Assembly (NCBI RefSeq): GCF_016775705.1
Contig: NZ_CP068760.1
Span: 3,100,001-3,164,000, forward strand
Reading direction: 5' to 3'
Origin: Chryseobacterium cucumeris
GTDB taxonomy: Bacteria > Bacteroidota > Bacteroidia > Flavobacteriales > Weeksellaceae
Length of the DNA stretch: 64,000 bases
Of this stretch, positions 18,867 to 26,151 are shown piece after piece. The translations under genes were made by a program, and so were the position numbers. Position 1 is the first letter of the stretch, and every line of letters starts with the position of its first letter. The notes below the pieces were generated by a model that did no database searches, was not told the DNA's origin, and saw only the letters and a program-made list of their open reading frames with translations.

Positions 18867-19873
18867 TGAGTTGGTCTTTAGGAAATTATTGGTATTTATT
18901 TTTACTGTTGCTTCTGCCGCTGTTAGCTTCTTTTTTGATCCGTTTTTTACAATGGAGAAATAAAAAAAGAGAAATTTTTGCTGCCAGCCAGTTTCACGAG
19001 AATTTATTTGAAAAAAGATCAGGATTTACAAAGTTTTTTCCTGCATTATATTTATTGGGAACATTATTTCTGATATTTTCTATCATTGATCTTCTGAACG
19101 GTTCTGAAGAAGTGAAAAGTACCCAGAAACTGAACAATGTCATTTTTATGCTGGATGTATCCAATTCTATGAATGCTGAAGATATAGATCCAAGCCGTCT
19201 GACAGAGGCTAAAAACCTGATGCTGGCTACCATGAAGAAAATGAATAATGACAAAGTAGGTATAGTGATTTTTGCAGGGAATGCCATGTCTATTATGCCC
19301 CTTACAACGGATTATAATTCTGTGGAAACTTATATCAGCGGTATTGAAACCAGCTCTATGCAGATTCAGGGGACGGATTTTCTGAAAGGAATGCAGGCTG
19401 CTGCTGAAAAATTTAAAAATGTAAGCAAAGGATCCAGAAAAGTGATTCTGCTGAGTGATGGTGAAGATAATGAAGGAAATGATAATGCTGCCATCAGATT
19501 AGCTAATAAAGAAGGAATAAGCATTACTTCTGTAGGAGTGGGCACAGATGAAGGTGCGCCGGTTCCTGAATATGTGTTCGGACAGCTGATGGGATATAAA
19601 ACCGATGCCAACGGTGGTACCGTGATTTCAAAAAGACAGACGGAAGCATTAAAGAAAATGGCGGAATCTACAGATGGAACTTATATTGACGGAAATAATA
19701 TCAATGAAGCTCCGGACAGGATTGTAGATGCAGTGAATAAAAAATCTGCCGGTGCGGAAACTATGGTGAAATCACAGAATGCCAATCATTATTATCAGTA
19801 TTTTCTTGCAGTATCTCTTCTGTTTTTCTTTTTAATTTATATTTTTAATCCTAAAAAAGATTTTAATGTGTAG
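18866..19873 (+). CDS. batB: BatB, von Willebrand factor A membrane protein
   Basis: A 335-residue paralogue of BatA with helices at about 8-28 and 56-76, the MIDAS motif DVSNS at 97-101, and a C-terminal helix near 311-328. The start overlaps the batA stop (TGATG). The VWA domain carries the TDEGAPVPEYVFGQ-type loop typical of BatB. It is the last of the tightly coupled genes; a 99-bp gap follows before batC. Confidence 0.9.
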   Translation: MSWSLGNYWYLFLLLLLPLLASFLIRFLQWRNKKREIFAASQFHENLFEKRSGFTKFFPALYLLGTLFLIFSIIDLLNGSEEVKSTQKLNNVIFMLDVSNSMNAEDIDPSRLTEAKNLMLATMKKMNNDKVGIVIFAGNAMSIMPLTTDYNSVETYISGIETSSMQIQGTDFLKGMQAAAEKFKNVSKGSRKVILLSDGEDNEGNDNAAIRLANKEGISITSVGVGTDEGAPVPEYVFGQLMGYKTDANGGTVISKRQTEALKKMAESTDGTYIDGNNINEAPDRIVDAVNKKSAGAETMVKSQNANHYYQYFLAVSLLFFFLIYIFNPKKDFNV

Positions 19874-19958
19874 AATTCCTTTATTTATAGAAGAAATTCT
19901 ACAAGTACTTTAACCGAACTTTAACAAATAAAACTCTGTTTCTTAACATATAAAGGAA

Positions 19959-19966
19959 TAATTTTG
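19959..19966 (+). promoter_or_regulatory. Possible internal -7 box before batC
   Basis: TAATTTTG matches TAnnTTTG and ends 6 nt before the batC ATG, so a transcript from here would be nearly leaderless. No clear -33 TTG was found at the right distance, so the call is weak. Confidence 0.35.
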
Positions 19967-19972
19967 CAAGTG

Positions 19973-20716
19973 ATGAATACTAAAATCATATTTTTATCGT
20001 TTATTGTTGCCATTTCTTTCTCAGGCTTCATGTTTGGGCAGGAAAGCTATAAGAATTTAGTGTATGAAGGCAATCAGAAATTTGACGGTAAAGATTATGA
20101 AGGTGCCTCTTCGAAATATATGGAAGCGATAAAATCCAATGATAAAGATTTTACCGCTCACTATAATATGGGGAATGCATTGTATAAAAGTAAAAAATAC
20201 GAAGAAGCAAAGGCTGAGTTTGAAAAAGCAGAAAAACTTTCACAGACACTGCCTGATAAAGCAGCTGCTCTTCATAATTTGGGGAATGCTTATATGCAGA
20301 TGAATCAGCCGGAAAAAGCGGCTGACTATTATAAAAAAGCTTTGAAGCAGGATCCCCACAGTGAGGTAACCAGAAAAAACTATGAGATTGCCAAACTGAA
20401 AGAGAAAGAAAAACAACAGCAAAAAAACGAACAGAATAACTCAGGAAAAGGTGGCGGCGGAAATGATCAGAACAAAGGAGATGATCAGAAAGGCGACAAA
20501 GACAAAAAACAGGATCAGGGTAACGGCCCGCAAAACGAAGGTAAAAGTGACCAGGGTGACAATCCTAAGCAGAATCAAAATAATGAAGGCAGAATGCCAA
20601 AGAATCTTGAAAATGCGATCTTAGATAAAATAAACGAAAAAGAAAAAGAAACCGCCAGAAGAATTTTAAACAAAAATTCTTATTCGATGCCTGAAAGCAA
20701 CGAAAAAGATTGGTGA
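19973..20716 (+). CDS. batC: BatC, TPR protein
   Basis: A 247-residue protein with a signal peptide ending near FMFGQ, then about three tetratricopeptide repeats (residues 25-135; for example AHYNMGNALYKSKKYEEAKA). The C-terminal 100 residues are low-complexity and rich in Gln, Asn, Asp, Gly and Lys, hence likely disordered. In the Bat system BatC is the periplasmic TPR component thought to bind the VWA proteins. The ATG at 19973 is preferred to an in-frame TTG at 19964. The stop overlaps the batD start (TGATG). Confidence 0.87.
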   Translation: MNTKIIFLSFIVAISFSGFMFGQESYKNLVYEGNQKFDGKDYEGASSKYMEAIKSNDKDFTAHYNMGNALYKSKKYEEAKAEFEKAEKLSQTLPDKAAALHNLGNAYMQMNQPEKAADYYKKALKQDPHSEVTRKNYEIAKLKEKEKQQQKNEQNNSGKGGGGNDQNKGDDQKGDKDKKQDQGNGPQNEGKSDQGDNPKQNQNNEGRMPKNLENAILDKINEKEKETARRILNKNSYSMPESNEKDW

Positions 20717-22455
20717 TGCAGCATAAATTGATTTACATATTGCTAACGCTGGCATCCGTAATTACTTACGGACAGGTAAATCTATCTATGGATGCAGATA
20801 AAACCGAATATGCAGGTAAAGATATCATCAACCTGACCATCGTTCTTGAACTTAACGGTAGTGATCTTGTACAGCAGACAGGTTTCCAGCTTCCGGATCT
20901 TTCAAAATTTAATATTATAGGAAGCGGGTCTGTTACGAATACCGTGATTGATCCTGCTACCAATACTTTAATTACCCAAAAAGTCTCCAGAATTGCTCTG
21001 GAACCTAAGAAAAAAGGGAAAATAAAAATCGGTTCCGTTCTTGTTACCGTCAACAACAGAATCTATAAAACCGAACCTTTTGATGTCAATATCCGTGATA
21101 TTGTCGACAGAAGATCTCTGGCAGCAAATACTTCCAATGATGTGTATCTGAACATGGAAATTGATGATCGGGATGTCTATCAGGATCAGCCTACTGTAGC
21201 TGTTCTGAGAGTGTATTCCAGAAATATGGATAACCTGAGAAAGGTGAAAAATATCCACCTTCCGCAGCAGGACAATATCAACGTGCATCCTATTAATTTT
21301 AATAAGTCTGAGATAGATCCTTCCGGATATGGAAATATGCCTTCGCAGGTTCTGGCCATGTTTATGGTATTTCCTAATGAAGCTGGATATGTGGAGGTTC
21401 CCGGAGTATCTGCTTCAGTAAGTACCTATTCCAATAAAACAAAAATTGTTTCCAATAAAGTCAGAATCAACGTAAGAAAGCTTCCTGAAGGAGCTCCCGA
21501 ATGCTTTAAAAATGCTGTTGGAAACTTTAATGTAAACGTATACAATGCTTCCAAAGAAAAACCGGAAGCCAAAAAGCCTCTGAATGTAGTGGTGAAAGTT
21601 TCAGGAGAAGGTAATTTACCTGATATGGAACTTCCTAAGATTGCCGCCTCTCCGGACTATGAAGTTTTTGCCCCGAAAATTACCTCAAAAGTTGCTCCGG
21701 GAACTTCAGGAATGAAAGGTGAAATCCTGGCTAATTATGTGATTATTCCTAAAAAATCAGGAGTAATTTCAATTAAAACGGAACAATTTGCTTTCTTTGA
21801 TCCTGAAAGCAAAGAATATGTAGATCTTGGACAGAAAACACTGGATCTGAATGCATTTTCCCACGACCAGATTTTGGAAGCACGTTCTACAGTGGAGAAA
21901 GTGAATGAATATACCAATAACCTTTTGGAGACGGTAAATACTCCGGTATTAAAAACCACTTCTTTTAAAGTAAAAGAAAAAAGCAAATTCCACTGGAATA
22001 TTCTTCTGACCAATATTGCTATTCTGATCAGCTTATTCGTTGCATATCTGCTATTTAAAAATTGGCAAAAAAAACGTACATTAGTTAGGGAAACTGTACC
22101 GTCAAAACCTTTAGGTTCAGTGGCCGAAACAGAAAAGGAGATCAGAGAATTGATGAAAACAGATATCAATGATTATTTTGGATATCTGGAAAACCTTAAA
22201 GATAACGGAGAGTATGAAAAGTTCTTTGTAACGCTGGAAGAATTGGATGAGGAAGTAAGAAGCCAGTATTTCCAAGGCTCTACCCCTGAGTTTAAGACTT
22301 TTCTTGAAAAACACAAGGGTTCTTCAGTTGCAGATGAATACAGCAGACTGCAGCAGAAAGTTCAAATGGAAAAATACAATCCTGTGAAATCTGCTGAAGC
22401 TTTGGAAGAACTTTTGAAAACTATTGTTAATTTATATTCACAAATTAGCAAATAG
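20716..22455 (+). CDS. batD: BatD, oxygen-tolerance family protein
   Basis: A 579-residue exported membrane protein. A signal peptide ending near VITYGQ leads into repeated beta-sandwich domains (to about 420), then a membrane helix near 440-455 and a cytoplasmic helical tail. The early motif ADKTEYAGKDIINLTIVLE is typical of BatD. It closes the Bat operon; the next gene starts 44 bp later with its own -7-like box. The ATG at 20716 overlaps the batC stop, which decides the start over a TTG at 20710. Confidence 0.9.
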   Translation: MQHKLIYILLTLASVITYGQVNLSMDADKTEYAGKDIINLTIVLELNGSDLVQQTGFQLPDLSKFNIIGSGSVTNTVIDPATNTLITQKVSRIALEPKKKGKIKIGSVLVTVNNRIYKTEPFDVNIRDIVDRRSLAANTSNDVYLNMEIDDRDVYQDQPTVAVLRVYSRNMDNLRKVKNIHLPQQDNINVHPINFNKSEIDPSGYGNMPSQVLAMFMVFPNEAGYVEVPGVSASVSTYSNKTKIVSNKVRINVRKLPEGAPECFKNAVGNFNVNVYNASKEKPEAKKPLNVVVKVSGEGNLPDMELPKIAASPDYEVFAPKITSKVAPGTSGMKGEILANYVIIPKKSGVISIKTEQFAFFDPESKEYVDLGQKTLDLNAFSHDQILEARSTVEKVNEYTNNLLETVNTPVLKTTSFKVKEKSKFHWNILLTNIAILISLFVAYLLFKNWQKKRTLVRETVPSKPLGSVAETEKEIRELMKTDINDYFGYLENLKDNGEYEKFFVTLEELDEEVRSQYFQGSTPEFKTFLEKHKGSSVADEYSRLQQKVQMEKYNPVKSAEALEELLKTIVNLYSQISK

Positions 22456-22499
22456 TCAGTTTATTTTCATATTTTTGCGAAATTTTTAATTACAAAGAG

Positions 22500-23102
22500 A
22501 TGGAAATTTTTGATGGTTTTTCTTTTAAAGAGATTGTTACCAGCTTTATGGTTCTTTTTGCCGTTATCGATATCATCGGCTCAGTTCCTATTATCGTAAG
22601 CCTTCAGCAGAAGTTTGGACAGATTGAAGCCGGAAAGGCTGCCATTACTGCGGGAGCAATTATGATCGTTTTCCTGTTCGTAGGAAATAAGATTCTGAAG
22701 CTTATCGGAGTGGATGTAAATTCCTTTGCCATTGCCGGAGCTTTTGTGATTTTTGTCATAGCGCTGGAAATGATTTTAGGAATTGAAATCAATAAAACCA
22801 CTGAAGCAAAGGCTGCATCCATTGTACCCATCGCATTTCCGCTGGTTGCAGGAGCCGGAACCCTAACAACCGCACTGTCTCTGCGAGCTGAATTTCATGA
22901 TATTAATATTATCTGCGGAATCATTCTTAATACAATTTTCGTATATTTGGTGCTGAAATCAGCGAAATGGCTGGAGAAGAAAATTGGGGATGCTACTTTG
23001 ATGATCCTTCAGAAAGTTTTCGGAATTATCCTTTTGGCAATTTCAATTAAATTATTCACCGCAAATTTTGCTCAACTCGTGCAGAATTATATTAATTTTT
23101 AA
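22500..23102 (+). CDS. MarC family inner-membrane protein
   Basis: A 200-residue protein with six hydrophobic segments, matching the MarC/UPF0056 family. The typical N-terminal ASFMVLFAVIDIIGSVPI and the central GIEINKTTEAKAASIVPIAFPLVAGAG stretch (read in two parts around KAASIVP) are present. The family has been proposed as transporters but the substrate is unsettled. A TATTTTTG box lies at about 22471. The next small gene begins 5 bp after its stop. Confidence 0.87.
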   Translation: MEIFDGFSFKEIVTSFMVLFAVIDIIGSVPIIVSLQQKFGQIEAGKAAITAGAIMIVFLFVGNKILKLIGVDVNSFAIAGAFVIFVIALEMILGIEINKTTEAKAASIVPIAFPLVAGAGTLTTALSLRAEFHDINIICGIILNTIFVYLVLKSAKWLEKKIGDATLMILQKVFGIILLAISIKLFTANFAQLVQNYINF

Positions 23103-23107
23103 GAGTC

Positions 23108-23308
23108 ATGAAGAAGTTTTATAAAGTATTTTTAGTACTGTTTATCGTATTCATCGCCATCAATCTTTATGCTATCAACTGGCAAGCGACAGATATCCTT
23201 GGAGATGAAGATAATATTAAGTTTGTATTCTCTGCTGGCGCTGCTGCCATAGGCCTTATCCTGCTTTTTGTAATGGATACCTGGAGCAGAATTGGTGTAA
23301 AGAAATAA
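23108..23308 (+). CDS. Small two-helix membrane protein
   Basis: A 66-residue hypothetical protein with two hydrophobic helices (about 5-22 and 42-58) separated by a short acidic loop (LGDEDNI). It starts 5 bp after marC and a terminator hairpin follows, so it is the second gene of a marC transcript. Similar short proteins of about this size are common in Flavobacteriia next to marC or alone. Function unknown. Confidence 0.75.
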   Translation: MKKFYKVFLVLFIVFIAINLYAINWQATDILGDEDNIKFVFSAGAAAIGLILLFVMDTWSRIGVKK

Positions 23309-23332
23309 ATTGATTATTTCAATATAGATATA

Positions 23333-23364
23333 GACCTCTTTCTTTTGAAGGAGGTTTTTGTTTT
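23333..23364 (+). terminator. Hairpin terminator after the marC unit
   Basis: A 9-bp stem ACCTCTTTC with GAAGGAGGT (one G-U pair), short loop, then a run of T with one G. It closes the marC and small-protein transcript. Confidence 0.7.
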
Positions 23365-23454
23365 TTAGGTGGTAGATAAAAGGAATTAGGTAGCAGCGAT
23401 TAGGAATAAGGGATTAGAAATTAGGTGTCTTAAATGCAATACTGTTTTTTATAT

Positions 23455-23520
23455 TCAATAGGAACGGGCTTTAGCCCGTTCAAAAGAAGGAAATATATTC
23501 CATTGGCTTTAGCCAAAACT
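23455..23520. repeat. Palindromic intergenic repeat, copy A
   Basis: Part of the 335-bp gap 23309-23643. It holds TCAATAGGAACGGGCTTTAG continuing to CCCG, then CATTGGCTTTAGCCAA, the same two palindromic words as copies at 54833 and 55830. Only the left part of the element is clear here. No gene is seen in the rest of this gap. Confidence 0.75.
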
Positions 23521-23590
23521 TATAATTATCGCAATATTCTCACTTAGGTTTTTATGAATGGTCATAAACTCGTTTTACTCAGTAAAAAAA

Positions 23591-23632
23591 TGCGCGCAAA
23601 TATCTGTGCAAATCTGTGCGATCTGTGGGAGA
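23591..23632. repeat. Possible interspersed repeat (ATCTGTG words)
   Basis: Three near-repeats of AATCTGTG stand in tandem before the isochorismate synthase stop. From memory, this phrase recurs between genes in many Bacteroidota. A single copy is seen in this window. Confidence 0.35.
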
Positions 23633-23643
23633 ATCTAAAAATA

Positions 23644-24612
23644 TCAGGAAATAACCAGGTTTTTCAATATCGCTTCAGACTTCAGTTCTGTTTCTCTCCA
23701 TTCCTTTTCCGGATCACTTTGAGCTGTTATTCCGCCTCCTACAAAAACATGTACCGAGTCTTTATAAAGTCTTGCACAACGCAGATTGACAAAGTACAGA
23801 ATACTCTCATCCGTTTCAACCTTGATATAACCTGCATAAAATTCACGTGGAAATTTTTCATATTTACGGATATTTTCGTTACAAAAATCTTTTGGAATAC
23901 CGCAGACTGCAGGAGTAGGGTGCAGATCCTGGATAATTTTATCAAGATCTTCAGGTTGTATACTGGTTTTAAAATCTGTTCGTAAATGTTTGATATTACC
24001 GGAAATATGGTCATAGGTTTCCGATTGTTCTACATTGTCAGAATAGTTTTTAAGAATATCCTGAATGTAGGCAGTAACCGGCTTTTGTTCTTCAATTTCT
24101 TTCTCAGACCATTCCTCAGACACAGGAAGAGTTCCGGCAAGAGCCATGGTTTCAAATTCGTGAGTCGTTTTATTAAACTTCCCTAATACTTCTGAGAAAG
24201 CTCCCATCCATGCATTTTTCCCATCATTAAACAGATATCTGAAAGCATTGGGGTAATTTTTACATACATTTTTGAAGCTCTCTTTATAATCGATGGAACT
24301 AAAGTCTTTGAAAATCTTTCTTCTGGAATAAACCAGCTTTGGCAGGTGATTTTCTTTAATCACTTCGATCACTTTCTGTAATGTTTCGCAGTATTCATCT
24401 TTTGTTTCGGCAGAAGAATTTGTAGAATCACTGATCAGATTTTCATTGGTAATAGAAGTATGAGCAAATTCAACAGCATCAATTTCACAAATTTCTCCGT
24501 TGAAGCTGATTTGATCCAGGCCGTTATAAGAAAGAAAGTTGACAGCATTTTTTGTATTATTTTCATCAGCAGACAGGAGTCTCTCGTCAAAAGGAAGTTT
24601 GAAATAAATCAT
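23644..24612 (-). CDS. menF: Isochorismate synthase (chorismate-binding enzyme)
   Basis: A 322-residue member of the chorismate-binding family, shorter than anthranilate synthase and of the MenF/PchA/EntC type. Key segments are VYSRRKIFKD (about 102-111), the central HPTPAVCGIP near 233-242, REFYAGYI and the C-terminal GGGITAQSDPEKEWRETELK, which holds active-site Mg2+ ligands. Isochorismate synthase feeds menaquinone, the main quinone of this group, and the next gene upstream fits the same pathway. A role in a siderophore route cannot be excluded from sequence alone. Confidence 0.85.
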   Translation of the reverse strand: MIYFKLPFDERLLSADENNTKNAVNFLSYNGLDQISFNGEICEIDAVEFAHTSITNENLISDSTNSSAETKDEYCETLQKVIEVIKENHLPKLVYSRRKIFKDFSSIDYKESFKNVCKNYPNAFRYLFNDGKNAWMGAFSEVLGKFNKTTHEFETMALAGTLPVSEEWSEKEIEEQKPVTAYIQDILKNYSDNVEQSETYDHISGNIKHLRTDFKTSIQPEDLDKIIQDLHPTPAVCGIPKDFCNENIRKYEKFPREFYAGYIKVETDESILYFVNLRCARLYKDSVHVFVGGGITAQSDPEKEWRETELKSEAILKNLVIS

Positions 24613-24717
24613 GAGTTATGAAAGATTTTGAAAAATCATCATGGAAATAACATAGAAATTCCCGTTGTGATTTTCCTTTTTACAAAGGTATTACTAGTCT
24701 TAAAGATGTCAAAATAA

Positions 24718-24746
24718 AAAGAGCTTAAATTTAATTTAAGCTCTTT
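24718..24746. terminator. Bidirectional hairpin between menF and the thioesterase gene
   Basis: A 13-bp perfect stem, 24718-24730 with 24734-24746, with a 3-nt loop and T-rich (right) and A-rich (left) flanks. It lies just past the thioesterase stop on the minus strand and probably ends that transcript before menF. Confidence 0.8.
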
Positions 24747-24767
24747 ATTTTTTTATGTTGCTGCAAC

Positions 24768-25196
24768 TTATCTGTGAATAATATTATTCGTCATTGTAGT
24801 ATGATTGATCAAAACGCCTTTTTCATCACGGATTTCAATTTCAGAGACATGCATGGTTTTGCCTTTTCTGATAAAACGTGCCGTAGCGGTTACAATACCA
24901 TCTTTTTTACTTCTTAAGTGATTGGAGTTGATATTGGTTCCTACTCCATAATATTTTTCACCATCGATAAAAATATTAGACAGGCTTGACCCTAATGTTT
25001 CCGCTAAAACGCAGCTGGCTCCTCCATGCATGATTCCAAACGGCTGGTGGGTTCTTGGGAGAACGGGCATTGTGGCTGTAAGGGTTTCATATTCCAGATC
25101 AATATCGATGAATTTGATTTCAAGCGTTTTGGCAAGAGTTACATCTCCCCAGTTATTGATAAATGCTAATATTTCTTCTTTTGTCTGACCTTTCAT
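24768..25196 (-). CDS. Hotdog-fold thioesterase, MenI/YdiI-like
   Basis: A 142-residue acyl-CoA thioesterase of the PaaI/YdiI subgroup. The catalytic segment is GIMHGGASCVLAETLGSS (about 53-70), in which His and the Glu correspond to the active site of E. coli YdiI (MenI) and EntH. In this subgroup the substrate is often 1,4-dihydroxy-2-naphthoyl-CoA, giving the last precursor step in menaquinone synthesis; the neighbouring isochorismate synthase supports this. The exact substrate is inferred, not shown. Confidence 0.82.
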   Translation of the reverse strand: MKGQTKEEILAFINNWGDVTLAKTLEIKFIDIDLEYETLTATMPVLPRTHQPFGIMHGGASCVLAETLGSSLSNIFIDGEKYYGVGTNINSNHLRSKKDGIVTATARFIRKGKTMHVSEIEIRDEKGVLINHTTMTNNIIHR

Positions 25197-25230
25197 TTTT
25201 TAATAGTTGATAAATGATGATTAATTTTGC

Positions 25231-25258
25231 TTCTAGCTTCTAGCTTCTAGCTTCTAGC
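25231..25258. repeat. 7-bp tandem repeat at an acyltransferase stop codon
   Basis: Four exact tandem copies of TTCTAGC. The stop codon of the neighbouring acyltransferase (TAG at 25242-25240 on the minus strand) lies within the array, so copy-number change would alter the last residues and the stop. Confidence 0.9.
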
Positions 25259-25836
25259 TCGGTTCCCATAATATTGGGATTCCAGTTGGCCGGAACTTTT
25301 GGAACAATGTCATTTTTTACATAATAGTCCTGGATTTCCTGCATGATTTCTGAAAAAGGTACTGAGGCTATTCTTTCATAAGGAATGGTGTAACCCAGAT
25401 ACACAATTTTTCTTTTAAAATCACCTGCTGCCAGAACGATAGGAACTTTTGCTGCCAAAGCCATATGATAGAATCCTTTTCTCCATTTTGGTACCCAGCT
25501 TCTGGTTCCTTCCGGAGTAATAACAAGACTGAAATCTTCCTTTGAAAACTGGTTGGCCACGAAATTCACAAGGTCATTTTTCTGGCTTCTGTCGATTCCG
25601 ATACCTCCAAGTCCTTTTACGATACTTCCATACCAGGCTTTGGTGTGTGCATCTTTGATGATAATTTTTAAAGGTTTTTCCAAGGACCAGTAGGCGAAAT
25701 TTCCTAAAATGTACTCCATATTATGAGTATGTGGTGCAACCACAAGGATACACCTGTTCAGGTTGTTGACATCGCCCTGCAGGACGACCTTCCAACCTAA
25801 TAATTTTAACATTGCTTTGCCTAATAGCTTTTTCAT
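25240..25836 (-). CDS. Lysophospholipid acyltransferase (PlsC-like)
   Basis: A 198-residue member of the glycerolipid acyltransferase family, likely acylating a lysophospholipid or similar acceptor at the inner membrane. The catalytic box appears as H36-THNM-E41, an HX4E in place of the usual HX4D, and the acceptor motif TPEGTR is at 107-112. The short N-terminal hydrophobic stretch may associate with the membrane. The last residues ELEARS and the stop come from a 7-bp tandem repeat. The family is well supported; the precise acceptor is not. Confidence 0.83.
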   Translation of the reverse strand: MKKLLGKAMLKLLGWKVVLQGDVNNLNRCILVVAPHTHNMEYILGNFAYWSLEKPLKIIIKDAHTKAWYGSIVKGLGGIGIDRSQKNDLVNFVANQFSKEDFSLVITPEGTRSWVPKWRKGFYHMALAAKVPIVLAAGDFKRKIVYLGYTIPYERIASVPFSEIMQEIQDYYVKNDIVPKVPANWNPNIMGTELEARS

Positions 25837-25859
25837 AGATTTCCCGGATTAAAAACAAA

Positions 25860-25888
25860 AAAGTATAACCAAACTTTGGTTATACTTT
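25860..25888. terminator. Hairpin terminator after the small-peptide gene
   Basis: A perfect 12-bp stem, 25860-25871 with 25877-25888, with a 5-nt loop and T-rich ends on the minus strand side. It directly follows the 20-codon ORF at 25915-25977. Confidence 0.8.
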
Positions 25889-25914
25889 ACAAATATATTG
25901 AAATATTATCGCTC

Positions 25915-25977
25915 TTAAAACAAACCGCTAATTAAATCTACGATTTTCATTACGAATTCCATTGCAAATTGTATCAT
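25915..25977 (-). CDS. Candidate 20-residue amphipathic peptide
   Basis: A short ORF too small for standard calling: ATG at 25977-25975, TAA at 25917-25915, encoding MIQFAMEFVMKIVDLISGLF. Polar or charged residues sit at 3, 7, 11, 14 and 17-18, spacing that puts them on one face of an alpha helix, with the other face wholly hydrophobic. A strong terminator follows 27 bp after the stop, and the 315-bp gap has no other gene. It could be a membrane-active peptide or type I toxin-like product. No SD or strong promoter was seen (only TAATTTCG at about 60 nt upstream), so expression is inferred. Confidence 0.45.
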   Translation of the reverse strand: MIQFAMEFVMKIVDLISGLF

Positions 25978-26151
25978 GATAAGGCTGCGTTTTTGATTGG
26001 TTGGTTATTAAATTTTAGCTTTACGAAATTAAAACTTTTTTTTCACATAAGAAACTAAATGGAGCTTTATTTTCACTTTTCTGAGAGAAGAAGGGTGTGA
26101 ATTTCAAACGGTTGCCATCCACCCACACCTTCTACCACTCTCTGAAGTTAA

